64,000 bases of DNA, taken from contig DASVFR010000016.1 in assembly GCA_036379955.1 (NCBI GenBank), forward strand, positions 11,821 to 75,820, in the 5' to 3' direction. Position numbers and translations under genes: made by a program. Shown here one piece after another: positions 23,591 through 31,267 of this stretch (positions within the stretch are counted from its first letter, which is position 1; the number at the start of each line of letters is the position of its first letter). Source of the stretch: VRUE01 sp036379955. Lineage in GTDB: Bacteria > Actinomycetota > Thermoleophilia > Solirubrobacterales > 70-9. Below the pieces are notes generated by a model that searched no databases, was not told the origin of the DNA, and saw only the letters and a list, made by a program, of their open reading frames with translations.

Positions 23591-23835
23591 CCACGGCGAT
23601 CATCGGCAAGGGCAAGGGCAGCTCGTTCTGGCTCTGGCTGCTGATCGGCACCGTGCTGCCGCCGCTCGGCCTGATTGCCGTGATCCTCTACCGGGTCGAG
23701 AAGGACGAACCCGAACGCCCCTGCCCGACCTGTGGCAAGGCGCTCAAGCTCTACGTCCAGGTCTGTCCGCGCTGCGGCACGGACCTTTACCTCCCGGACC
23801 CGGCCACCGTCCGCCACCCCGGCGTGCGGCACTAG
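23554..23835 (+). CDS. two-span membrane protein with zinc ribbon
   Basis: 93 residues from GTG 23554, overlapping the dehydrogenase gene by 37 bases in another frame, with GGAG close upstream. Two hydrophobic segments, EYLVIAFFFGLATAIIG and FWLWLLIGTVLPPLGLIAVIL, are joined by a short GKGKGSS loop. A cytoplasmic zinc ribbon follows, with two CxxC pairs (CPTCGKALK and VCPRCGTD). Similar proteins are common in actinobacteria without a known role. The overlap and order suggest co-expression with the dehydrogenase. Its stop overlaps the convergent glycosyltransferase stop by four bases (CTAG). Confidence 0.78.
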   Translation: MEYLVIAFFFGLATAIIGKGKGSSFWLWLLIGTVLPPLGLIAVILYRVEKDEPERPCPTCGKALKLYVQVCPRCGTDLYLPDPATVRHPGVRH

Positions 23836-24899
23836 CGCAGCCAGGTGCGGACGATCGCGTTGGCGAAGCCCATGCCGTAACGGAAGACCGCGGGCTTCTT
23901 CGAGTGGCCGTGCAGCCGGCGCTCGACCGTGATCGGGACCTCCCTGGCGGGAACTCCCCGCTTGATCGCCTCGATCATGAACTCGGAGGTGTGGAATTGC
24001 TCCTGGCGGAGGACGAGCTGAGGCAGGACCGTCGTGCGCACCGCGCGGTAGCCGTTGGAGCAGTCGCTGACCTTGGTGCGGGTGATGAAGGAGACGAGAC
24101 GGTTGAAGAAGACGATGCCCAGCTCGCGCGAAAGCGTGTTGCGGTCGGCCTGGCCGAGCACCCGCGAGCCGTGGGCGACGTCGACCTCGCCGTCGAGGAC
24201 CGGTTTCGCCAGCCGTTCCATCTCCGAAGGCAGGTGCTGGCCGTCGGCGTCGAGGGTGACGACTATCTCAGCGCCCGATTCGACCATCAGCCGGTAGCCG
24301 GTGCGCAGAGCCGCGCCCCCACCGCGGTTGATCACGTGGCGGGCGACGGCCGCGCCGTGCTCGGCGGCGACGTCGGCGGTTCCGTCGCGCGAGCCGTCGT
24401 CGACGACGAGCACCTCGGTCGACACCCCACAGACCTCGCTCGGCATTCGGTCGAGCACGTAGCCGACATTCTCGGCCTCGTTGTAGGCGGGGACGAGGAT
24501 GGCGACCTTGCCCTGGAAGCGCTCAGGCAGACCGGCCTGGCGGAACTCCTCCCAGGCGAGGCCCTCGAGCACGGCCGAGAGCTGGCGCGCGTTCCGCGCT
24601 GCCTGCGAGAGGGCGCGCAGAACGAGCAGGAAGAGGACGATGATCGCAAACACGGCGAGGCCGAGGATGCGGCCGCCGTTGCCCTTCTCGAAGGAGAAGG
24701 CGGAGAGCAGGCCGTTGACGATTTCGGTGCCGGTGACGACGGCCAGGCCGAGGCCGGCGAAGACCAGGATCAACACGTCGGCGTTGCGCAGCGAGCGGCG
24801 CCGGGCCGCCGCGTAAGCGATCAGGCCGACCGCGCCGAGCAGCCCGGCGGCGCGCAGCGCCGTCAGTTCGGCGGGGAAGATGCCTGCGTAGGGCGTCAT
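23832..24899 (-). CDS. glycosyltransferase family 2 with N-terminal membrane domain
   Basis: 355 residues. The first ~110 form a membrane domain of the DUF2304 kind: three hydrophobic spans, then a Gln/Ala-rich linker. The catalytic GT-A domain follows: VAILVPAYNEAENVGYVL, VLVVDDGSRDGTADV, the DxD-type VTLDADGQHLPSEM and GSRVLGQADRN. It resembles polyprenyl-phosphate mannose/glucose synthases, so the likely role is loading a sugar onto a lipid phosphate at the inner face of the membrane. Its ATG overlaps the stop of the upstream GT-C gene by four bases, and that enzyme may use the lipid-linked sugar. Confidence 0.88.
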   Translation of the reverse strand: MTPYAGIFPAELTALRAAGLLGAVGLIAYAAARRRSLRNADVLILVFAGLGLAVVTGTEIVNGLLSAFSFEKGNGGRILGLAVFAIIVLFLLVLRALSQAARNARQLSAVLEGLAWEEFRQAGLPERFQGKVAILVPAYNEAENVGYVLDRMPSEVCGVSTEVLVVDDGSRDGTADVAAEHGAAVARHVINRGGGAALRTGYRLMVESGAEIVVTLDADGQHLPSEMERLAKPVLDGEVDVAHGSRVLGQADRNTLSRELGIVFFNRLVSFITRTKVSDCSNGYRAVRTTVLPQLVLRQEQFHTSEFMIEAIKRGVPAREVPITVERRLHGHSKKPAVFRYGMGFANAIVRTWLR

Positions 24900-26227
24900 T
24901 GCCGGCTAGACGATAGGGCGGCGCCCAGTCGCGCGAGCGCCGTGGCCGCGAGCGGAAAGATCAGCGTCATCAGCACCTCGTTGCGGCGCGGCGCGGCCAG
25001 CGTGGCCGCGCCGACCGCGGTGACGAGCAAGATCGGCGTCGCCATCGCGATCGCCTCCCACCAGCGGCGTTTCCAGCCGAGGACACCCAGCCCCGCGATC
25101 GCCAGGGCGACGATCAGCACCTGGACGACCTGGCCGGCCGCGCTTTCCATCGCTTCGCCGATGCCGCTGCTCCACATCCGCCAGGTCTTGCGCGCGGTCA
25201 TCGCCATGTACCCCACTGGGTCTTCGCCGAAGAACTTGGAGAAGTTCTGCTTGCCGACCTTGCCCAAGGCCTGGTCGCGCGGAAGGTCGGGATAGCGCTC
25301 TTCGGCGACCCGGTCGAAGAGGGGCGTGGGGTCGACTTCTTCAAGGGCCTCGGAGTGGGGCGGAAGGTCCCGATGCTCGTAGCGGCTCAGGAGTCGTGCC
25401 TTTACCCGCTGGTATTCGCCGTCGGCGGGCAGGAACGTGCCCACGTAGAGCGCCTTGCCTCCCCCGGTCGAGATCGGCACCGTGCGGTGGAGGACGATTT
25501 GGTTGCGGACCGCCCACGGGAGGATCGGCAGAAAAATCCCGACGGCCAACAGCGCGGCGGCCGCCAGGCCCGGCTGCCAGCCGCGGGCGCGGCCGATGCG
25601 GACCAGGGCGAGCACGGCGAAGGCAATGCCGACGAGCAGGTACTCGGGGCGGAACATGGCCGTTAGGCCGAACAGGAGGCCAGAGACGAGCCATGCGGCG
25701 CGCGAGGGGCGGCTAAGTCGGTCTGAAGCCCAGAGAAAAGCTAGGACCGCCGCCGGCAGGGTGAAGATGGCCGGGGGCTCGCTGTAGAGGGCGCCAGTGG
25801 AGTGGATGAAGGGTGGGTATACGGCCACGGCGAAGGCGGCCATCAGGCCGGCAGGACGACAGTTGATGCGCCTGCCAAGCAGGTAGACGGCGACGATCGC
25901 GGCGAGGCCGAGGAGCATCTCGACGATGCGGGCGGTTCCTTCGCGGGCACCGGCGGTGGCGTAGAAGCTGGCGGCGTAGAGGAGGGGGGCGCCCGGAGAC
26001 CAGTCGCTGGGGTCGTGGAAGGTTGGACCGCCGTAGGTGCCTTCGGTGTACAGCGACTTGGCGAGGGCGTAGTAGGCGTGCGCGTCGTCGCCGGGGGAGG
26101 GCAGGGGCTCGACCACGCGGTAGGCGCGCAGGCCGAAGCCGAGGACCAGGATCGCCGCGAGCAGGATCAGGGTGACGCGCCCGTGGCGCTCCGGGAGCCC
26201 GTGCAGCCAGTCCTTCGGTGAAGCCAT
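24896..26227 (-). CDS. GT-C membrane glycosyltransferase (ArnT/PMT-like), paralogue 1
   Basis: 443 residues with about ten to twelve membrane spans. After the first span, VVEPLPSPGDDAHAYYALA holds the acidic motif in the first external loop expected of GT-C enzymes that use polyprenyl-phosphate sugars. A conserved block, VPISTGGGKALYVGTFLPADG (~residues 250-270), is shared with the neighbouring paralogue. It is translationally coupled to the GT2 gene downstream. The likely role is transfer of a lipid-linked sugar to a cell-surface acceptor outside the membrane; acceptor and sugar are unknown. Confidence 0.82.
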   Translation of the reverse strand: MASPKDWLHGLPERHGRVTLILLAAILVLGFGLRAYRVVEPLPSPGDDAHAYYALAKSLYTEGTYGGPTFHDPSDWSPGAPLLYAASFYATAGAREGTARIVEMLLGLAAIVAVYLLGRRINCRPAGLMAAFAVAVYPPFIHSTGALYSEPPAIFTLPAAVLAFLWASDRLSRPSRAAWLVSGLLFGLTAMFRPEYLLVGIAFAVLALVRIGRARGWQPGLAAAALLAVGIFLPILPWAVRNQIVLHRTVPISTGGGKALYVGTFLPADGEYQRVKARLLSRYEHRDLPPHSEALEEVDPTPLFDRVAEERYPDLPRDQALGKVGKQNFSKFFGEDPVGYMAMTARKTWRMWSSGIGEAMESAAGQVVQVLIVALAIAGLGVLGWKRRWWEAIAMATPILLVTAVGAATLAAPRRNEVLMTLIFPLAATALARLGAALSSSRQ

Positions 26228-26278
26228 CGCGGCAGGCTATCCGCCTGTGCAGCGCCACCGGCTGAACGATTTACCACC

Positions 26279-27595
26279 CTATGAGTGGGTCAATCGATCA
26301 GTCGCCAACCTGCGCATCCGTGAGATGAGCCAGGTGGAGCCGACGCCCGCCAGGGCGGCGACCAGGGGCATCATCACGAGGACGCGCCGGGGTGATGCGA
26401 CGAGAAGGGCGCTGATCGCGGTGATCGCGACGAAGATCGTCGCCAGCAACAGCGCCTCCCAGCGCCGCCGCTTCGCGAGCACGGCCAGGCCGATCAAGCT
26501 GAGGCCGAGGAGCAGCCAGTGGAACAGCTCCCAGCCTGGCTCGCGCATCATGTCTCGCGGCCCGTGCGACCAGATCCGCGCCACCTTCTTGACCACGAAC
26601 CCGGCGTATTCCACCGGCTCTTCGGTGACGTCGTCCCAGAGCTGTTCCCGGCCCATCCGTGCCAATGCCTTGTCGGTTTCGACGTCGGGATACCGCTGCG
26701 CCGCCAGCCGGGCGAGTATTTGCTCCAACCGCAGCTGTTCCACCGCGTGCGGCCCGAACAGCCCGGGGTGTCGCTCCACCACCTCGGCGCCGACCCTTTC
26801 CGGGTTTCCACCTGACGGCAGGTAGGTCCCCGCGAACAGCACCTGCCCGCCCCCCGTCGACACCGGCACGACCCGGTCCAGAGCAACTACGTTCCGCGCG
26901 GTCCAGGGAACCACGACTATCGCGACACCGGCCAGCAGGCACAGCGGCGGAACCAGTGTTCGAGGCCAGTTCTCTCGCCCTTCCCTCAGAAGCACCATCA
27001 AGCCCACCAGCAAGACGACGCCGAGGTACTCGGGCCTGACGAGTATCAGTGCGCCGAACAGCAGCCCGGGGATCAGCCACCCGCGCGAGGGGCGGTTTCG
27101 GTTGGTGTCTGCCCAGAGCGTCGCCAGCACGGCTGCCGAGAGCAATGTCGCGGCCAATGGCTCACCCATCAGCATGCCTTGGTACTCGAGAAGGGCCGGG
27201 TAGATGGCAATCGCGCCAGCCCCGATCAGACCGGCGAGTGGCCCCGAGAGGCGTCGCCCAATCAAGTAGGTGAAGAGCACCGAGAGCGCTCCGATCAGGG
27301 CGAGGACGATCCGGGCGGTGCGCTCATGGACACCGCCGGTGAGCTCGTAGATGCCGGCGACGAGAAGGGGAACGCCAGGGGAGTAGTTGCTGGAGGGCTG
27401 GGTCGCGCCCGGCCCAACCGTGAACCCGTCGCCCCGGTCCAGGCTCGCGGCGATCTTCGCGTAGCCGGCGGCGTCGTAGACGGGCGCTCGTCCGCTCCAG
27501 GCCTCGTTGAGACGCAAGCCGGCGCCGAGCAGCAGGATCGCCGCGAGCACGACGACTCCCACCCGGCCGCCATTTCGCTCCGCCAAGCCGCTCAC
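26279..27595 (-). CDS. GT-C membrane glycosyltransferase, paralogue 2
   Basis: 438 residues, clearly related to the next gene: the same span pattern, APVYDAAGYAKIAASLDRGD in the first loop, RPEYLGVV after the middle spans, and VPVSTGGGQVLFAGTYLPSGG matching the block in paralogue 1. This is an old tandem duplication, since identity outside the motifs is modest. It starts with GTG 27595 and ends 51 bases before paralogue 1. It diverges from the UDP-sulfoquinovose synthase gene across 56 bases, so a shared promoter region is likely and the sugar transferred may be connected to that enzyme. Confidence 0.82.
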   Translation of the reverse strand: MSGLAERNGGRVGVVVLAAILLLGAGLRLNEAWSGRAPVYDAAGYAKIAASLDRGDGFTVGPGATQPSSNYSPGVPLLVAGIYELTGGVHERTARIVLALIGALSVLFTYLIGRRLSGPLAGLIGAGAIAIYPALLEYQGMLMGEPLAATLLSAAVLATLWADTNRNRPSRGWLIPGLLFGALILVRPEYLGVVLLVGLMVLLREGRENWPRTLVPPLCLLAGVAIVVVPWTARNVVALDRVVPVSTGGGQVLFAGTYLPSGGNPERVGAEVVERHPGLFGPHAVEQLRLEQILARLAAQRYPDVETDKALARMGREQLWDDVTEEPVEYAGFVVKKVARIWSHGPRDMMREPGWELFHWLLLGLSLIGLAVLAKRRRWEALLLATIFVAITAISALLVASPRRVLVMMPLVAALAGVGSTWLISRMRRLATDRLTHS

Positions 27596-27651
27596 GGCCC
27601 GGATGCTATGGCGCGTCCCCGTCGGGCCGGTCCGCTACGCTGCCGCGACCT

Positions 27652-28824
27652 ATGCGCGTTCTCATCCTTGGGGGCGACGGATATCTGGGCTGGCCGACGG
27701 CCCTTCGGTTTTCCTCCCGCGGCCACGAGGTCGCCGTCGTCGACAACTTCATTCGCCGCCACTGGGTCGGCAGCGTGGGTGGCGACTCGCTGACCCCGAT
27801 CCGACCCCTGGACGAGAGGATCGAGGCCTGGCGCGAGGTCTCCGGCGGCAGCGAGATCCGCAGCTTCGTCGGCTCGGTCGAGGAGGGCGATTTCCTCGAC
27901 GGGATCGTCGCCGAGGTCCGGCCCGACGTCGTCGTCCACTACGGCCAGCAGGCCTCGGCGCCGTACTCGATGGCCTCGCGCGAGCAGGCGGTCGAGACCC
28001 AGTTCGGCAACACGATCGGCAACCTCAACCTGCTCTTCGCGATCCGCGACCACGCTCCCGACTGCCACTTGGTCAAGCTCGGCACGATGGGCGAGTACGG
28101 CCAGCCCAACATCGACATCGAGGAGGGCTACATCGAGATCGAGCACAAGGGACGCAAGGACGTGCTGCCATACCCGAAGCTGCCGGCCTCGCTGTACCAC
28201 TGCTCGAAGGTCCACGACTCGACCAACATCCACTTCGCCTGCCGTACCTGGGGCCTGCGCGCCACCGACCTCAATCAGGGGGTCGTCTACGGGATCGAGA
28301 CCGAGGAGGCGGCGGGTGACGAGCGCCTGATCACCCGCTTCGACTACGACGAGGTCTTCGGCACCGTGCTCAATCGCTTCTGCCTGCAGGCCGTGATCGG
28401 CCACCCGCTTACGGTCTACGGTACGGGCGGCCAGACCCGCGGCTTCCTCAACATCCGCGACACGCTGCAGTGCGTCGAGCTGGCGGCGCTGAACCCGGCC
28501 GAGGCCGGCGAGTTCCGCGTCTTCAACCAGTTCACCGAGCAGTTCTCGGTGCTCGAGCTTGCGCAGCTGGTCAAGCACGCCGGCGAGCACCTCGGCTACG
28601 CGGTCGAGATCCAGCATTACGACAACCCCCGCGTCGAGAAGGAAGAGCATTACTACAACGCGATCCACACCAAGCTGCTCGACCTCGGCCTGCAGCCGAC
28701 CCTCTTGCGCGAGGAGCTGATCGAGTCGATGATCCACGTGCTCGAGCGCTACAAGGACCGCGCGATCCTCGCTCCGATCGACCCGCACACGCGCTGGAGC
28801 CCCGGCGCGCCGGTGCAGCTGTAG
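27652..28824 (+). CDS. sqdB: UDP-sulfoquinovose synthase (SQD1/SqdB family)
   Basis: An extended short-chain dehydrogenase that makes UDP-sulfoquinovose from UDP-glucose and sulfite, the head-group donor for sulfolipid or sulfonated glycans. 390 residues. The NAD site is LILGGDGYLGWPTALRFS. The family fingerprint LGTMGEYGQPNIDIEEGYIE, then LPYPKLPASLYHCSKVHDS with the Tyr/Lys catalytic pair, and RATDLNQGVVYGIET are very close to plant and archaeal enzymes. TACGCT lies 10 bases before ATG. No recognisable sulfoquinovosyl-diacylglycerol synthase (sqdX/SQD2) is next to it; the divergent GT2/GT-C genes are the candidate users. Confidence 0.92.
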   Translation: MRVLILGGDGYLGWPTALRFSSRGHEVAVVDNFIRRHWVGSVGGDSLTPIRPLDERIEAWREVSGGSEIRSFVGSVEEGDFLDGIVAEVRPDVVVHYGQQASAPYSMASREQAVETQFGNTIGNLNLLFAIRDHAPDCHLVKLGTMGEYGQPNIDIEEGYIEIEHKGRKDVLPYPKLPASLYHCSKVHDSTNIHFACRTWGLRATDLNQGVVYGIETEEAAGDERLITRFDYDEVFGTVLNRFCLQAVIGHPLTVYGTGGQTRGFLNIRDTLQCVELAALNPAEAGEFRVFNQFTEQFSVLELAQLVKHAGEHLGYAVEIQHYDNPRVEKEEHYYNAIHTKLLDLGLQPTLLREELIESMIHVLERYKDRAILAPIDPHTRWSPGAPVQL

Positions 28825-28888
28825 GGACGAGCCGCACCAGCGCGCGGGTCCTGTCGTCGGGGTGGGGCGTTCTGCCATTTCCGCTCCT

Positions 28889-28977
28889 CCCGCGGGTGGC
28901 GCCGTAGGGGGAACCGCCCTGAGGACGCTTTAGCGACCGGAAGGGCGGTGGGCCCCTGCGGCGACAGGGCCCGCGGG
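28889..28977 (+). repeat. 90-nt structured intergenic repeat, copy B
   Basis: Same element as at 11194-11283 in the opposite orientation, with one base deleted and about two substitutions. The ends are CCCGCGGGT and GCCCGCGGG. A partial extra end (CGCGGGTCCTGTCG at 28843-28856) lies just upstream and can pair with the right end. It sits 64 bases after sqdB and 65 bases before ilvB. Confidence 0.8.
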
Positions 28978-29042
28978 CGGCAGCGCAGCCGGCAAAAGCC
29001 CTGCGTTGTGCGCACTGAGCCACTGGTAGCATCGCCCTCACG

Positions 29043-30722
29043 ATGAGAGCGGCCGACGCGCTTATGCAGAGCCTCAAAGCCGAGGGCGTCGAGCACGTCT
29101 TCGGGATCCCCGGTGGGGCGAACCTGCCGACCTACGACGCGCTCGTCGACGCCGAGTTCCGCCACATCCAGGTCCGTCACGAGCAGGGAGGAGGCCACGC
29201 GGCCGAGGGTTATGCCAAGGCCTCCGGCAAAGTCGGGGTCGCCTTCGCCACCTCCGGGCCCGGGGCGACCAACCTCGTCACCGCGATCGCCGACGCCATG
29301 CTCGACTCGGTCCCCACGGTCTTCATCACCGGCCAGGTGCGCACCGAGCTGATCGGCACCGACGGCTTCCAGGAGGCCGACATCCTCGGCGCGACGCTGC
29401 CCTTCGTCAAGCACTCCTTCGCGGTCACCGACCCGCGCCAGATCCCCGAGTACGTGCACGAGGCCTTCCACGTCGCCTCGACCGGCCGCCCCGGCCCGGT
29501 GCTGCTCGACATCCCGCAGGACCTCTCGCGCGCCGACATCGAGTACGAGTCGCGCACCGAGCCGGTCGAGCTCGCAGGCTACAAACCGCCGAGCGCGCCC
29601 AACGTCAAGCAGGTGCGGATCGCGGCCAAGGCCCTCGCCAACTCGCGCAGGCCGATCCTCTACACCGGTGGCGGCGTGGTCAACGCCAACGCCTCGGAGG
29701 AGCTGCGCGAGCTGGCCGCCGCCGACCGCTTCCCGGTTACCTCCACCTTGATGGGCCTTGGCGCCTACCCGGCCTCGGGCGAGCGGTGGCTGGGGATGCT
29801 CGGCATGCACGGCACCCGCGCTGCCAACTACGCGATGGACGAGGCCGACCTGATCGTCGCGATCGGCGCTCGCTTCGACGATCGCATCACCGGCAAGCTC
29901 ACCGAGTTCGCCCCGCACGCCAAGTTCATCCACATCGACGTCGATCCGGCCGAGATCTCCAAGAACGTTCCCGCCCACATCCCGATCGTCGGCGACGCGA
30001 AGCTGGTCCTACCGGAGCTGACCCGCGAGTATCGGGCGCTGCAGTCCGATCCCTCGCGACTCGAGGGATGGTGGAAGCAGATCAAGGCCTGGCAGGACGA
30101 GTACCCGCTGCGCTACGACGAGGGCAAGGACGGCGAGATCAAGCCCCAATTCATGATCGAGGCGATGCACCGCGCCACCGGCGGCGACGCGATCGTCACC
30201 TCCGACGTCGGCCAGCACCAGATGTGGGCGGCGCAGTACTACGGCTTCGAGAAGCCGCGGCACTGGATCAACTCCGGCGGGCTCGGCACGATGGGCTTCG
30301 GCCTGCCGGCGGCGGTCGGAGCCAAGGTCGCCCGCCCCGACGATGAGGTCGTCTGCCTCGCCGGCGACGGCAGCCTGATCATGAACTGCCAGGAGCTCGC
30401 GACCTGCGTCTCGCAGGACATCCCCGTCAAGGTCTTCCTGATGAACAACGGCTACATGGGCATGGTCCGCCAGTGGCAGGAGCTCTTCTGGGACCGCCGC
30501 TACAGCTCGGTCGAGATGGGTCCCAGCCCGGACTGGGTAAAGCTGGCGGAGGCCTTCGGCGCCACCGGCCTGCGCTGCGAGAACTCGGGCGAGCTGGAGC
30601 AGACGATGGCGAAGGCGCTCGAAGCCGACGGCCCGGTGCTGCTCGACGTCCGCGTCTCGCCGGAGGAGAACTGCTTCCCGATGATTCCCGCCGGGGCGGC
30701 CGCCAGGGACATGGTGGGCTGA
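29043..30722 (+). CDS. ilvB: acetolactate synthase, large subunit
   Basis: A ThDP/FAD enzyme making acetolactate or acetohydroxybutyrate, the first common step of valine, leucine and isoleucine synthesis. 559 residues. E47 in VRHEQGGGHAAEGYAKASG is the catalytic Glu that activates ThDP. ATSGPGATNLVTAIADAM, the FAD region RFDDRITGK and the ThDP motif GDGSLIMNCQELATC ... NNGYMGM are present. TAGCAT ends ten bases before the ATG. TGATG couples it to ilvN. The leader region contains the structured repeat copy B and no amino-acid-rich leader peptide. Confidence 0.97.
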   Translation: MRAADALMQSLKAEGVEHVFGIPGGANLPTYDALVDAEFRHIQVRHEQGGGHAAEGYAKASGKVGVAFATSGPGATNLVTAIADAMLDSVPTVFITGQVRTELIGTDGFQEADILGATLPFVKHSFAVTDPRQIPEYVHEAFHVASTGRPGPVLLDIPQDLSRADIEYESRTEPVELAGYKPPSAPNVKQVRIAAKALANSRRPILYTGGGVVNANASEELRELAAADRFPVTSTLMGLGAYPASGERWLGMLGMHGTRAANYAMDEADLIVAIGARFDDRITGKLTEFAPHAKFIHIDVDPAEISKNVPAHIPIVGDAKLVLPELTREYRALQSDPSRLEGWWKQIKAWQDEYPLRYDEGKDGEIKPQFMIEAMHRATGGDAIVTSDVGQHQMWAAQYYGFEKPRHWINSGGLGTMGFGLPAAVGAKVARPDDEVVCLAGDGSLIMNCQELATCVSQDIPVKVFLMNNGYMGMVRQWQELFWDRRYSSVEMGPSPDWVKLAEAFGATGLRCENSGELEQTMAKALEADGPVLLDVRVSPEENCFPMIPAGAAARDMVG

Positions 30723-31267
30723 TGGAGGCGGGAACCCCACAGGTGGTCAAGCTCGAGGAGCTGCGCGTTCCCGGGCAGCTCAGCGGCCGCAAGCACATCC
30801 TCTCGATCCTGGTCGAGAACAAGCCGGGCGTCCTCGCCCGCGTCGCCGGCCTCTTCTCGCGCCGCGGCTTCAACATCGACACGCTCGCGGTCGGCCCTAC
30901 CGACGACCCGAGCATCTCCCGCATCACGCTCACCCTCGACGGTGCCGTGCACCCGATCGACCAGGTGACCAAGCAGCTGCACAAGCTCGTCAACGTGCTG
31001 AAGATCCGCGACATGGAGCCAGAGGAGACGGTCGCCCGCGAGATGGCGATGTTCAAAGTCTCGGCCGCGGTCGAGAACCGGGCGGAGATCATCCAGTTCG
31101 CCGACATCTTTCGCGCCAAGATCGTCGACGTCTCGCGCCGCGCGCTGACGATCGAGGTCACCGGCTCCGCCGACAAGATCGAGGCCTTCGAGCGGATGAT
31201 CCGCCCGCACGGCCTGATCGAGATGGTCCGCACTGGCGAGATCGCGATTGCTCGCGGCAGCGACTGA
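30722..31267 (+). CDS. ilvN: acetolactate synthase, small regulatory subunit
   Basis: The regulatory subunit conferring valine feedback inhibition on IlvB. 181 residues from ATG 30722, sharing one base with the ilvB stop. The ACT domain is HILSILVENKPGVLARVAGL ... RGFNIDTLAVGPTDDPSISR, followed by the ALS_ss C-terminal domain (FRAKIVDVSRRALTIEVTG). An ~18-residue N-terminal extension (MEAGTPQVVKLEELRVPG) precedes the ACT domain. Its 3' end overlaps the start of the isochorismate synthase gene by 20 bases. Confidence 0.95.
   Translation: MEAGTPQVVKLEELRVPGQLSGRKHILSILVENKPGVLARVAGLFSRRGFNIDTLAVGPTDDPSISRITLTLDGAVHPIDQVTKQLHKLVNVLKIRDMEPEETVAREMAMFKVSAAVENRAEIIQFADIFRAKIVDVSRRALTIEVTGSADKIEAFERMIRPHGLIEMVRTGEIAIARGSD

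Noticed and set aside
24055..24297. Short plus-strand frames over the glycosyltransferase operon
   Set aside because: Antisense shadows; GT motifs are clear on the minus strand.
28889..28910. A T-box-like sequence (GGGTGGCGCCG) before ilvB
   Set aside because: It resembles the T-box antiterminator core, but no specifier stem is visible and the same sequence occurs in copy A at 11194-11283, where no gene lies downstream on that strand.
28825..29042. An amino-acid-rich leader peptide for ilvB
   Set aside because: No ATG lies in the region, and the one long GTG frame (from 28863) is Gly/Ala-rich with a single Ile and no Val or Leu run.
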